In this document: one piece after another, positions 1 to 10,800 of the stretch
Layout: the number at the start of each line of letters is the position of its first letter
How positions within the stretch are numbered: the first letter of the stretch is position 1
Source of the DNA: CAYMDS01 sp964653195
GTDB lineage: Bacteria > Patescibacteriota > Microgenomatia > Levybacterales > UBA12049
Length of the DNA: 53,894 bases
Assembly (NCBI GenBank): GCA_964653195.1
Contig: CAZZCX010000007.1
Span: forward strand, 1-53,894
Direction of reading: 5' to 3'
The notes under the pieces: generated by a model
Told to the model about the DNA's origin: nothing
Seen by the model: only the letters and a program-made list of their open reading frames with translations
Databases searched by the model: none
Program-made: the position numbers and the translations under genes

Positions 1-55
1 GTTATGAGTTATGAGTTATGAGTTATGAGTTATGAGTTATGAGTTATGAGTTATG
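1..55. repeat. Heptamer tandem repeat (GTTATGA)n at left contig end
   Basis: About eight copies of GTTATGA, ending where the unit degenerates to TTATGGG. The unit carries TGA on the plus strand and TAA on the minus strand, and since 7 is not a multiple of 3, any reading frame entering it stops within three copies. The EamA gene on the minus strand ends inside it. The same unit, in the same orientation and register, forms the right end of the window. Confidence 0.95.
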
Positions 56-951
56 GGTCTTTTCGTAACCTCGTAAATAGCAACTAGCAGTATTAATACT
101 CCAAGAATCTGCGTTGCGCTTAGCGATTTTTTAAAGAAAAAATAGTCAATAAATATAGCAGAGGCCGGCCAGACAAGCTCAAGCAAGGTAGTAATTCTAG
201 CAGATGTTTTTTTAAGGCCGTAATAATAAAAGCCTAGTGCTACAAGCCCTGTCGATAGGGTTATGATAAAAAGGGTTTTCCATTGATCTATATTTATGCT
301 AAAAAGCAATGCAGTTTTATCTGTAATGAGGATAATAAGTACTGCAAAAAGTGGAGCAAGGTAAAATCTTAAAGCAGTACCTGTGAGAAATGAAACCTTT
401 TTAAGAACTAATTTACTAATAGCAGTAGATGATCCCCACATAATTCCTGCACTAATTGCAAGAAGTGCTGCAGTTGCCGTTTCTGGACCGGTTGCAAAAT
501 TTACTTTTAAATCTTTAAAGCTAATAAAGTATGCACCAATTAAAGCAATTACGGCCCAAAGTAAAAAGCGCTTTGTGATTTTTTCTTTTAGGATCAATGA
601 CGCAGCAGTTATTGCCCAGATTGGCTGAAGCTGTTGTTGAAGAAGAACAACAACGGAATATTGGGTGAATTGAACTTTTCCTAAGGCTGCAGTGTAAAAT
701 ATTGTGCCTAGAGCACCTGAGAAAAGAGAAACAATTCCTATAGCAAGCCATTCTTTTCTAGTCATTTTCCTAAGATCCGAGAGCCAAATTGGCAAAAGAG
801 GAAGAAGGAGAGTCGCACCCAATAGATGTTCGTAAAATACAATTACCGCCGGAGGCAGACTATATAGATTAATCCTAAGCAGCCCGTCAAAACTCCACAG
901 CAATGCTGCGATAACTACAAAAAACGGTCCAAACCGTAATAATTTCTGCAT
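37..951 (-). CDS. EamA-family (DMT superfamily) transporter
   Basis: A 304-residue, very hydrophobic protein with about ten predicted membrane helices arranged as two EamA repeats (roughly residues 10-140 and 160-295). The length and the repeated pattern match drug/metabolite transporters of the inner membrane. The start, with VVIAALLWSFDGLLR in the first helix, fits the family. Substrate cannot be told from sequence. The last residues (PITHNS) and the stop codon are encoded by the heptamer array at the contig end, so the native C-terminus has been replaced or trimmed by the repeat, though the final helix (LILLVAIYEVTKR) is complete. Confidence 0.85.
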   Translation of the reverse strand: MQKLLRFGPFFVVIAALLWSFDGLLRINLYSLPPAVIVFYEHLLGATLLLPLLPIWLSDLRKMTRKEWLAIGIVSLFSGALGTIFYTAALGKVQFTQYSVVVLLQQQLQPIWAITAASLILKEKITKRFLLWAVIALIGAYFISFKDLKVNFATGPETATAALLAISAGIMWGSSTAISKLVLKKVSFLTGTALRFYLAPLFAVLIILITDKTALLFSINIDQWKTLFIITLSTGLVALGFYYYGLKKTSARITTLLELVWPASAIFIDYFFFKKSLSATQILGVLILLVAIYEVTKRPITHNS

Positions 952-1387
952 AAAACCCTTTCTTTCATCCCCCCACCAAGTAAGGGAACAGTCAGCTTAG
1001 CTGACTCCCGACTAAACGGTCGCTGTCTTGGTTTCAAAGACTCATGTCCCGATCAAATCGGGACTCGCAGAGTATAACTGCCGATTTTGAATTCCTTGAC
1101 CTTCGAATTCCCGATTTTACCGGATCGAAGGAGGTACACAAATACCCCGAAAGAGTACGATTTGATTGTAGATTAAGATATCTTTTCTTGTCAACGATAA
1201 TAAGAGCTAGGATTTTGTCATGTGCTTAAAAGGTATTTATCAAGGTAATACGCAGATGGTGAGTTAAACTGCGCTCAATATGAATGAAAAATATTTATTT
1301 ACAGAACAGATAGACAGACTTTCAAAATCTGCGCCGGGTTTGACATCATTAAGTCAGGGAGGCTATGCTGTATATGGAGAAATATTT
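952..1387. other. Intergenic region with small palindromes; no gene supported
   Basis: About 435 bases between divergent genes. It holds a hairpin at 990-1006 (AGTCAGC-tta-GCTGACT, extendable by flanking GGGA/CCC) and a 7-3-7 palindrome at 1047-1063 (TCCCGAT-caa-ATCGGGA) that recurs in truB and murD. An open frame at 1044-1229 starts at the edge of the palindrome and has no recognisable composition, so it is not called. No clear consensus promoter was found for either neighbour. Confidence 0.6.
1047..1063. repeat. Palindrome TCCCGAT-N3-ATCGGGA, copy 1
   Basis: Perfect 7-base arms around the loop caa. Identical arms with three-base loops occur at 14800-14816 (inside truB) and 17994-18010 (inside murD). 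Confidence 0.85.
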
Positions 1388-4300
1388 ATGTCGGATGTAA
1401 GTACTGCAGAAAAAAGAGAGCCCACGACTGAGGTAAACGTTGTAAACCAGGATGAGATTAGGACTGCAAATGAACATACGCCTGAGCAAATTAACGAAGC
1501 ATTGGCTGCAAATAAGGTAAAGTTAGATAGCGATGAACAAGTTAAACTGGAAGCTGAGAAAGATGCTGAGCTTGTGGGTTTCTTGCAAAGCTACGGGATA
1601 TCACCTGAACAGTTTAATGAGAATCCAGAGTTTTTTAGACAAAATAAATGGCTTTTTAAAGATAAGCTAAAACCTGAGCAAGTCTCAAAATTAATTCGTA
1701 TTTGGAAAAAACATTTTGAAAGTCACGAAAACGGTGAGGTAGAGTTTAATGTTAAGTTTCATGTAATTTTCACATTGGCAGTTGCTGCTGGCTTGACGCC
1801 AAAAGCATTTGCAAGGCAATTCAAGTGGGATTCATTTTTTGATATTCCTCAACCAGCCACCCCTGTTGGGATAATAAAGCAAATATTCAAAGATGTTATC
1901 TTGGAAATTGTCGCAGGCGTTGCGGTGCCTGCGGATGATCCAAATAAAACTCCTGAAGAAAACCGGGTTATAAAACAGCAAAAAAAAGAAGCATTTGCAA
2001 AAGTCTTATGGGGAGCTAAAAATAGAAAGAAAGAAGAGAAGAAGGAGCCGATATCGCATGACGAAAAAACTGCGCAAAAACATGCGATTGAAATAGGAGC
2101 TTTACCTGATCTCGTAGCGAATATAAATTCAAACCTGGAAACAGATGATGAAAGGATTAGCGAGGCAGAAAAACTTTTGGGTATGAGGTTAACAGATGGG
2201 CAAAAAGCTGCTTTAATAAGCGCGCATAAAATAGGTAAAGGGCAGAAGGGAAAAGATGGAACACCTGCAAAAGTTTTTAATTTTACTGACAGTCAGATTG
2301 CTGAGAAAGCCTGGGTATTGAAATTTGGCGCTGAAGATGAAAAAAGTAAGAGTCCAATATTTACCAGAGAGCAGCGGAGGATGCTGATGGAAGCAGGGTT
2401 AGCGGGAGAGGCTGAAGGAGATAGTCAAGAGTCAGAGATAGATAGAAACGAGCAGGATAACAGGAGAATAGCAAAAGCTATTTTGGATGGTCTTACACCA
2501 TTTCAGAGACAAACCATTGATGATATAAGAGTCGTTATTGAGAATCGTAATATACAGCTTGATTTAACCGATCCATCTATCACTGCATCAGCAGCTGAGC
2601 TTGCCAGAAAGCTTCCAGAAGGAACACGAATTACTGCAGAGCAAATAGATGAGTTTATAAACAGAAAGCTTGCGGAGATGAATCAGGTAATTAATGAAGT
2701 ACGACGCGAAGGCTTGGTGACCAATGAGCGACAACAGGCTGCAAAGAATGCTTGGGATGAAATGAAGAGAGAAAGAATTAACGCAGGCGAGCCACTTACT
2801 GAGGATGAGATACGAAAAATAGAAAGTTGGATAAGGCTTGGAAAATTCCCGAATGAAGTATCGTGGCAGACTGTATCTGCGGAAAGCCAGAGGGAAGAAG
2901 GTGAGCTTGTAGCTCGAGCGTGGGCGGAGTATGAGGATTTAAGAAATTCACAGAATCAACCCTTTACTGATGCTGAGAGGCTAAGGGTTGCGCAAGCTAT
3001 TAGACGCGGAGAGATGCCGCCAATGGACTTCATCCACTCAGAAGAGCCGATAATAAATGAAAATATTAGTGAGGATATTGGAGCAATGGGTCATAGGACA
3101 TTTTGGGAAGAGCTTCAAGATCTACATATGCAAAGAAAAAGACAACTAGCTCAAGGTATGAGCCCTACAGACAGGAACTTTATAAGCATGTCAGTGATTG
3201 AGGCGCAAGAACAAAACAAGTTTGAACATCCAACCCCAAATAGCGTTGAAGATCTTGCTTGGTTAATTGGTAAATCCGCACCGGACTATTTTGGCGTTTT
3301 ATCGAATAAGCCTGTCTGGGAGGTGGTATACACCAGAAATGGCACCAGGGCAGATGGTACAAGTTATAAAGCGGGCGAAAGGGTAATGAGAGAGGATGAA
3401 TTATATGATGATGAAATAACTGAGGGTAGGGTGAATAAGGGCAATTTCATTAGTTGGCTTCGAGACAGAATGATGTATATGCATGGTGATGAGCCGGATG
3501 ATGGAATTGATTTTGAAAAAGAGATAACGGTTGAGCGAGGAGGTTGGGGAACCATTAATATGGGTGCTATTCGTAAAAACCCAGGCAGGTATTTAAGGCG
3601 TGAGTCTGTTTCTCGTAAGAAGACTGAGTTAGAACAAAGATTGAGAAATTCTACGGGAGGCGAGAAGGATGAGATCAGGAAGCAGATAAGCGAGTTGCCG
3701 GATGTAGTAATGACTGATTTATTAGATGAAATAAAGCGGGAGACCTGGGCTTTTACGATGACGCGTAATTATGATCTTAATTATAGGGCTAGATCGGGTA
3801 ACAAAGATGATTTCACGAAAATGATGATTGAGATTTTTGCACGAAGTCCTTTTACAAAGACAGTTTGGGATGGACGAAGTCTTTTCGATTGGGTTTTTAC
3901 GATGGATCAGGAATATGGGAAAGATGACCATAAAGTAGGAGCAGCATTAGTGGGCGCTTATCAGATTTACTATAACCTTACTGATACAGAAAAATTAAGA
4001 GAAATTATGGGTGATGGCGCTAAGCTTCTTTTGACTCGAGCCGGATTAAAGGATGCACGAGATACAGCAGCAGGTATCAATTTGGATAAAGATGGAAAAG
4101 CAAGTATCACAGAGAAATTTAACGTAAACGGGGAATATGTCCGTAGAGTGGTTGAGAAAACTCCAGAGGAGGTTGAGGTGATAAGAAAGAATATGCTAAG
4201 CGATAGTAAGATAGATGACCTTTTTTACTATACCGGAGAACAGGCAAAGAAAATGCAGGAAATTTATCGAGAGATTGCCAGGCGTGGTTTTGATATACCT

Positions 4301-5776
4301 CACCGGCGGTTTGTGCGAGCTGGAGTAGATAGCAAGGGTGAGGAGAGATGGCAGGAGTTAGATGAAAAAGGACAGGAGAGAATAAATGAATGGCGATATA
4401 TTAAGGCTTTTAATTTCAATTCAAGTCCCCAGATTTCTTCTGAGCCATCATTGATAATTCGTACTGCAATCCAAAAGTATATAACGGATAAGTATGATCT
4501 TAAGGTGCGTGATGCAGAAACTGGAGATATGATTGTCGATACTAAAAACGTTGAATTTGCTGAATTGTTTGCCAATACTATGAATAGGTGGACTGGAGCG
4601 CAGGCTAGAAATAATCACACAGCAGCCGGATACGATGCATGGGTGGCGCTTATGAAAACCCGTGCATACAGAAGAAAATATTCAGAATCGAATCGTAGTG
4701 AGGCCTTTGGTAATCCATATACCGTCGATATGCTGCGATCATTGATATCAGACTTGATGACAGGGATCAGAACCGAGACACCTATAACTGAGGAAGAAAG
4801 GAAATCAAATAGCAGATACGCAGATCGAAGTGAAAAAGCCTTTAAAGCCCCTATTGAGATAATGGAGGAAATGCTTAAAGCATGGGATAGTGGTGGTACG
4901 TCTGATGAGCGATCAAGAAAGTATGCTGCTGCGTCAAGGCAGCATAAGTATCTCTCAAATACTCTTAAATATTTTGGTTTGGATCAAATAAAACGCGGTA
5001 TGGATATATATAACCAGATAATTGATGCACAAGAGATTAAGCTAGAGAAGTTTACCAGGATTGATCCCCTAAAAGGAATTACATTTGAAAGAGATCAATT
5101 TCAGGCAGCAGTTCAAGATAAATTTTTAAAACCCATGCGTTATATGTTAAGCACATGGAGCCAGGTGGATATGGGTATGACTGTACGAGAGAACAGGGGA
5201 GATGAAGCAGAAACTGCATGGGTGGAGATTACGATGGCTGAAAAGATGTTTGGAAAGGAAGTTATTGATATACCAGAGTTTTGGGAGAAAGTTAAGGAGG
5301 GTACTCCTGGGGCGCAAAAGTTTAGTACGAGGGATAAGGAGGGTATATTTAGGGATACTTGGCGAATCCCTCATAAAATATCAGGTAAGGAAGTAAATGA
5401 CAACAGAGTTCAGCTCATAAAACAAGTCGCTAAAACTCGAATTGCAGCAGAGCTTTATTCACATGTGGATCTTCACAGCTCAGATCCCCGATATGATTTC
5501 CGTTTCTATGAAACTATAATTTCAGCACTCGAGAAACTTCCAGGAGGTATTGAAGGCGATGAATTTGATATGAAATCAGCAAAAACAGTACTTGATCCAG
5601 ATAAGAGGTATTTCTCAAAAGAAGATATTGACTGGATCAGGAAGAAGTCCAAGACTACAAGAGGCAGACTTTTTGGCTTTGAACTATTAAGAGTTCTTAT
5701 TTCGGAAGTGCTGATTAAAGGAAGTGCTGATGCATTCAAGACATCTTCAAAATTTATCACTAAAGGCTTGATGTAG
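1388..5776 (+). CDS. Giant soluble helical protein of unknown function
   Basis: About 1,462 residues from the start chosen here. The frame is open from 1280, but the ATG at 1388 has a GGAGA seven bases upstream (1376-1380) while the ATG at 1280 has none. I do not recognise the family. The protein is rich in Glu, Lys, Arg and Asp, reads as mostly alpha-helical, and has no signal peptide or convincing membrane segment, so it is probably cytoplasmic. The N-terminal 100 residues are acidic and low in complexity; the middle holds repeated short helical hairpins such as LTPFQRQTIDDIR and LTEDEIRKIESW. It is convergent, with a 41-base gap, to a VirB6/TrbL-like membrane protein. Large soluble proteins beside such genes could belong to a secretion- or pilus-like locus, but no ATPase is present to support this. 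Confidence 0.8.
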   Translation: MSDVSTAEKREPTTEVNVVNQDEIRTANEHTPEQINEALAANKVKLDSDEQVKLEAEKDAELVGFLQSYGISPEQFNENPEFFRQNKWLFKDKLKPEQVSKLIRIWKKHFESHENGEVEFNVKFHVIFTLAVAAGLTPKAFARQFKWDSFFDIPQPATPVGIIKQIFKDVILEIVAGVAVPADDPNKTPEENRVIKQQKKEAFAKVLWGAKNRKKEEKKEPISHDEKTAQKHAIEIGALPDLVANINSNLETDDERISEAEKLLGMRLTDGQKAALISAHKIGKGQKGKDGTPAKVFNFTDSQIAEKAWVLKFGAEDEKSKSPIFTREQRRMLMEAGLAGEAEGDSQESEIDRNEQDNRRIAKAILDGLTPFQRQTIDDIRVVIENRNIQLDLTDPSITASAAELARKLPEGTRITAEQIDEFINRKLAEMNQVINEVRREGLVTNERQQAAKNAWDEMKRERINAGEPLTEDEIRKIESWIRLGKFPNEVSWQTVSAESQREEGELVARAWAEYEDLRNSQNQPFTDAERLRVAQAIRRGEMPPMDFIHSEEPIINENISEDIGAMGHRTFWEELQDLHMQRKRQLAQGMSPTDRNFISMSVIEAQEQNKFEHPTPNSVEDLAWLIGKSAPDYFGVLSNKPVWEVVYTRNGTRADGTSYKAGERVMREDELYDDEITEGRVNKGNFISWLRDRMMYMHGDEPDDGIDFEKEITVERGGWGTINMGAIRKNPGRYLRRESVSRKKTELEQRLRNSTGGEKDEIRKQISELPDVVMTDLLDEIKRETWAFTMTRNYDLNYRARSGNKDDFTKMMIEIFARSPFTKTVWDGRSLFDWVFTMDQEYGKDDHKVGAALVGAYQIYYNLTDTEKLREIMGDGAKLLLTRAGLKDARDTAAGINLDKDGKASITEKFNVNGEYVRRVVEKTPEEVEVIRKNMLSDSKIDDLFYYTGEQAKKMQEIYREIARRGFDIPHRRFVRAGVDSKGEERWQELDEKGQERINEWRYIKAFNFNSSPQISSEPSLIIRTAIQKYITDKYDLKVRDAETGDMIVDTKNVEFAELFANTMNRWTGAQARNNHTAAGYDAWVALMKTRAYRRKYSESNRSEAFGNPYTVDMLRSLISDLMTGIRTETPITEEERKSNSRYADRSEKAFKAPIEIMEEMLKAWDSGGTSDERSRKYAAASRQHKYLSNTLKYFGLDQIKRGMDIYNQIIDAQEIKLEKFTRIDPLKGITFERDQFQAAVQDKFLKPMRYMLSTWSQVDMGMTVRENRGDEAETAWVEITMAEKMFGKEVIDIPEFWEKVKEGTPGAQKFSTRDKEGIFRDTWRIPHKISGKEVNDNRVQLIKQVAKTRIAAELYSHVDLHSSDPRYDFRFYETIISALEKLPGGIEGDEFDMKSAKTVLDPDKRYFSKEDIDWIRKKSKTTRGRLFGFELLRVLISEVLIKGSADAFKTSSKFITKGLM

Positions 5777-5817
5777 GTTATTTAATCTCCGATTTGTTAG
5801 GCTTAAAGCCTATCTAT

Positions 5818-7734
5818 CTATACAGGAGGTGCTCCATTGTTAGATTCATCTGATGTATCAGCTGGGGCACTAGGAGGAGCTGTTGGGTCAGCAGCACCTG
5901 CAGATGCTGGAGGCACTACGGTTACAGGTTCAGGAGGTAATGCAGTTATGCCGGGGGTACCCGAAGGTGACTCATCTTCACTTTGTGCAGCTGGTGTTAT
6001 TCGTTCCCTGTTATGTTTATTTACAACTACATCACGTCCATCCTTATCCTTTTTTATGGTACCTGTAACTTCATAGCCTGAGCTTGTTTGTGTTATTGGA
6101 TCTGCAACAGCATTACCGTATCTTTTGTTCCAGGCTTGAGCAGTAAAGTCCCATTTTCTTGCAGCGCCTCTTGTCACGTTGCCTGTAAATCTATCTTGAA
6201 CATGAGCAAGTAGTCCCTTTGCGCCTCCAGTTTGATCACGAGCGTTAAGTGCCCCCCAGCCTTTTTTCATCGGACTCATGGCTGATCCCATACCAGCTCC
6301 AAGTGCAGCCATGGCTGCCGGTGCATACTTAGAGGGAGAGGTCTTAAACATTTCTCGTGTCATATTCACGACTTCTGGTGTTATAAGAATTATTCCAAGT
6401 GCAAGCAGAAAGCCCATATTGTCAGCAATATTCGGGTTGCCGACCATAGGGGGGAGAAAGACTTGACCTGCGCCTATGTCTGGACTTTGAATGCTTTGAT
6501 CTGATGCCAGAACTACTGCTACCAGAAAAAGATAAATCGTAATTGGAAAAATCGCGAGGGAAGCTAGCATTTTTCGAACCCACACCATGAAGCCGAAATT
6601 TTGGTTGTTTGGTATTATACCGGCTAAAATCCAAATAGGTCCCAGTATTGTATATAAAATAATTTGAAGATATGCTTTAAGTAAGTTTATCCAGACTCTA
6701 ATAAGCTGTACGAAAACGGCGACTATAATTGCCAACATCATGATAAATCCTATGATCCATGATACGACTTCCTGAAAACCAAGCTTGATACAGTTTCCAT
6801 AAGTAGAGGAGTCAGTCCAGGCACATCTCATATTATTAAAATCACCAAAAACTGACAAAATTGTAGTTGAAACTATCTCACCCAAAGTATTTCCTACTAC
6901 CTGTCCTAACCTAAAAACAGTTGATCTATTTACCTCTGCCTCCCCTGCATCAAATGGACAACCAAGTGTTCGATTTACATAATGAATGGGATTGTCTAGT
7001 AAATTCACGGTTCCTTTTTGAGTTAGCGTGACCCCATCGGTGCAGGTTATTCCGTCTGTGATTATGTTTACGCCTGTAAAAGTTGCTACCCACATGCCAT
7101 CAACTAAGAGTCCAGCTATGGCATATGAAAAAGTAATAAGTAGTAAGTAAACTACCGCTTTTGGGATTTGGTTTTGGATGGTCATGACCGTGCGGGGATC
7201 AAGTTTGACTCTCAACATAACACCTAGTCCAATAAGAACAAACATCAACACAAACCCGAGATAAGTTAAGTCTCTTACCTTCTTCCACAGGCTAATTAAA
7301 GCGCTTAAGTTATCAAAACCTGTAGTTTGAGCATAAGCGGGTTTTATAATGCTGAAACCTGATGCCACATATTTAACATAGTCATTTGTGTTCACAGGTA
7401 TGTTATATGTTTTGGCAATAAGATTTGTCATCCCCATGACAGCGCCTTTTAACGGAGCTCCATATTCAGATTTCACAAAACCTATTTTATTTGTCGTTCT
7501 ATCAATTCCCAGGCAGTTTTGAGTTGGGTTTATGACATCGACACCTATCAATTGACACATTAGAGCTGATGAGAGCTCAATTAGTACTACTTGAGTTCTA
7601 TTGTGTAGAGTATTTGGAACGTCGGGATTGGTATTTAAGGATGTAGATGCAAAAGAAGTAGATGGTATTATTCCTAGAACCAATACAACACCTATGAAAA
7701 CCAATAGTATTTTTTTAATATAGGCAGGAAACAT
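5818..7734 (-). CDS. VirB6/TrbL-like polytopic membrane protein
   Basis: 638 residues with an N-terminal hydrophobic segment (residues 8-29) that may be a signal sequence, an exported loop of about 125 residues containing two cysteines, then about six further membrane helices (near 155-180, 190-215, 330-385, 390-415 and 440-460), and a polar, Pro/Ala-rich tail of about 170 residues. The helix pattern, including the KLDPRTVMTIQNQIPK segment before a helix, resembles VirB6/TrbL-like proteins seen in Candidate Phyla genomes. By analogy it could form a channel or scaffold in a type IV secretion-like or pilus-like apparatus, but no VirB4 or other partner lies in the window. Function is inferred from topology only. 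Confidence 0.65.
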   Translation of the reverse strand: MFPAYIKKILLVFIGVVLVLGIIPSTSFASTSLNTNPDVPNTLHNRTQVVLIELSSALMCQLIGVDVINPTQNCLGIDRTTNKIGFVKSEYGAPLKGAVMGMTNLIAKTYNIPVNTNDYVKYVASGFSIIKPAYAQTTGFDNLSALISLWKKVRDLTYLGFVLMFVLIGLGVMLRVKLDPRTVMTIQNQIPKAVVYLLLITFSYAIAGLLVDGMWVATFTGVNIITDGITCTDGVTLTQKGTVNLLDNPIHYVNRTLGCPFDAGEAEVNRSTVFRLGQVVGNTLGEIVSTTILSVFGDFNNMRCAWTDSSTYGNCIKLGFQEVVSWIIGFIMMLAIIVAVFVQLIRVWINLLKAYLQIILYTILGPIWILAGIIPNNQNFGFMVWVRKMLASLAIFPITIYLFLVAVVLASDQSIQSPDIGAGQVFLPPMVGNPNIADNMGFLLALGIILITPEVVNMTREMFKTSPSKYAPAAMAALGAGMGSAMSPMKKGWGALNARDQTGGAKGLLAHVQDRFTGNVTRGAARKWDFTAQAWNKRYGNAVADPITQTSSGYEVTGTIKKDKDGRDVVVNKHNRERITPAAQSEDESPSGTPGITALPPEPVTVVPPASAGAADPTAPPSAPADTSDESNNGAPPV

Positions 7735-7831
7735 ATGTTATAAAACTTAAAATCTAAACCCACAGTGTAGGTTTCTAGAATTGACTTTACGTCTATTCTA
7801 AGTGTGATTTATTTTTTAAAACAAGTCAAGT

Positions 7832-10800
7832 TTAATAGTTACTCCAGCCAGAAAAAGTTCGTCCTGAAGGAACCATAATAACCGTCAATTTAAAGCGGAG
7901 ATCTTTTAGTTTGTCCCAGAGTTCAGGACATTTATTGCTAACCTGACCTTTTGTAGTTACTACGCAATTACCAGGTCCACGAAGTATAATTGATGCCCTA
8001 TATTCTCGAGGATTAAGAAAGTCTAATGCGCCTCCGTTAATTCTTGCCCATCCATTATTGCTTGCGCCATTTATAGCTGGACTTGATGCATATGTATATG
8101 TACCGATGCCATTTTGATCTATATTAAATGCACAATTCTCAGGACTAAAACCTGGGATTTTCCAGAAACACAATTGAAGCTTGCTTGCCTGATTGGTAGG
8201 GTTTGCAGTTACTTGAATTCTATATTGCCAGGTGCTATTGAAATAATCAGTAGGTTGTTTCCAGTTTGAAGGGACATGCGTTGGCCAATCAGTATTCCCT
8301 TCATGAAGTCTATGAAAACCATTATCTGATGATGAGAATTGAATTATTTCGTCAAATAGCTTAATTTCACCCTGGCTTCCACCTGGGGGATTTGGTGTAT
8401 TGGTTGCTCCAGTTGGTGGGGTATTTGTGGGATTTGGGTTTGTGGGTTGAGGGGTTGTGCCACCACCACCTTGAGTAGATAGTTCTCTCAGGAATAGATT
8501 GTAATCAAATTGATTAACTTTCCCATCATCAGTAAGATCAGCTGAAAGTTTTTTGTCTCCATTGCTACAATTTTGAGCAGGTGTAAGTTCGGAATAGCAA
8601 TCAAGAATAATATTGTAATCTAAGATAGATAGACTATTATCATTATTACTGTCTCCAGCAGTAAGCGCGAGTGGAGGAAGTTGAGTGGTCTGGTTTGCTG
8701 TGATTGAAATAATTCCCGTATACGATTTTCTAAGATACCCCGGGACTGATAATCTGGCAGTATAATTACCGGTTGGGGTTGTGCCTAGACTTATCACTCC
8801 TTGAAATGAACCGTTATTAGAGTCAAAGTTTACATTTCCCTGTTTTATGCCTATTGATTGGTTATTGGTGTTAAAAAGCTCCAACCCGACGGAACGCTGT
8901 ATACGTATTGGATCCATATTGCCAACTGAAATTGGGTTTGCATTGTCTCCTCCTTTGCCTAACCCATGAAGGAGGACTTTTAATGAAGCATTTGTGCCAG
9001 CGGGATCTGTGGGGGGGGTTGTACTAGGCGGAGGTTCAGTCGGAATGTTTCCGCCGCCTAAGTTTTCATAGAGTATAACTTTGCCATGTGTCCAGCCAAT
9101 GGAGAGAATGTCCAGGTCACCGTCTGAGTCAATATCAGAAAGCTGTGCTCCCATATGATGTTCATCGCCTGTATAGACAAGATGCTTCTCCCATGAGTTT
9201 GCATTTCCTGTATTTTCATAAATAAAAAGCTTTGCTGTTGCGGGTTGCTGAGTATTGTGCTCACCAACTACTACATCTATGTCACCATCTCCATCCATGT
9301 CGGCAGCGTCTACACTCATGGGTCCTATTATGTCATTGGCAATAACTTTCTCACTCCAAAGTGCATCAGCTGATACACCTTGTTTGTACCACGCCAAGAC
9401 ACCGGGCTTACTTATTGCCTCATAGCCAATCAGCGCATCTAATTTTCCGTCTTTATCCATATCGATTAATTCATTTCTATCAGGAAGACTTGAGGTCACA
9501 TGTACTGTGTGTGTGCTCCAGCTTCCGGAATTATTCCTCAACCACTTGGTACCTAAGAGCAGATCCGAATCACCGTCTCTATCGATATCTTCTGCAGATA
9601 AATCTTCCTGCAAATTTGTTGTAGAGATATTTTGAATACTCCAGCTTTGTGTTACTGGATTCTCAGGAACGGAGATCTGCTGAATACCGTTGCCGTTGCG
9701 GTGCCATGACAGTGCGATTTTTCTGGCATTTGATAAACTGAATGCTGCTCCCTGGAGGAAGTCTCCGTTTGCTTGCGTGATGTTATTCTTAATAGCGAAA
9801 GTGCCGTTACCATTATTTTGAGCCCAGGCTAGTTGTGGGTTTGCTGCAGACGCGTTCCATTGACTTCCAAATATATCCACATCTCCGTCTTTATCGAAAT
9901 CATTAAGAAGAACGGCATTATTAAGAGGGCTGCCTATAGTTTTTCTTACGCCCCAGTTACCTGAGGAACTTCCCGGATTTTTGTACCACCATCCACCAGT
10001 TACTATATCTTTTTTGCTGTCGCCATCTAAATCAGTGCCATAAATAAACAATGATTTCCATGGTCTTGCACTGTCTATGACGTGTCTTTGCCAACTGTCT
10101 AAACCTCCACCTCCATCAGGTGGTGTCGGAGGTGTACCGTTTCCCTGCTGAAGCCAGATGTTTAGCTTAGGAGTTTGATAGTTATATGGTTTACCTAGAA
10201 TGTCTAAATCATCGTCATTATCAAGATCACCTAATTTGGATTCATGGTTATCAAATCCCGTAGCTACAATTTCGGTTGCAAATGTTCCATTGCCATTATT
10301 TAGAAAAAGTCGAACTTTTGAAGATGGATTAGTGCCGTTTACCCGCATCTCGGCGCTGAAGATGTCTTGTGTGCCATTTCCGTCTATATCAGTAATTTGC
10401 AGACTATGTCCATGATCAATTGTGCTGAGTTGTTGCTTGCTCCACGTATTTCCGTTCCATGAGTACATGTCAATTGTCCCTGCTTCATCACCTGCGCTAA
10501 GAACTACTTCAGGTCTACCGCCTGGAATTAGTTGTCCAACCGCAGTTCTGGTGTAGGCTCTGGAATTATCAATAGTATTGACTTGATAGGTAACCCCGCT
10601 TGTATGCTTGAACCAGAGGCCTCCACCGATGATATCCTTTTTTCCGTCGCTATCTATGTCAAATATTGCCAGTCCTTCGTGTTTTGAAGTGGCTGTGTAT
10701 ATTTTATTTCTTGCCCAGCTACTTACAGATTTTGGATTTGTTGGAATTTCAGCTACATATAAACCAGGCTCTTCCTGGTTCCAAAATACTAGTTCAGCCT

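Noticed and set aside
1044..1229. Open frame of 61 codons in the first intergenic region
   Set aside because: Starts at the edge of a palindrome, has no ribosome site and no protein-like pattern.
5798..5812. Bidirectional terminator between the convergent genes
   Set aside because: The hairpin TAGGCT-taa-AGCCTA has no T-run on either side, so a terminator cannot be supported.
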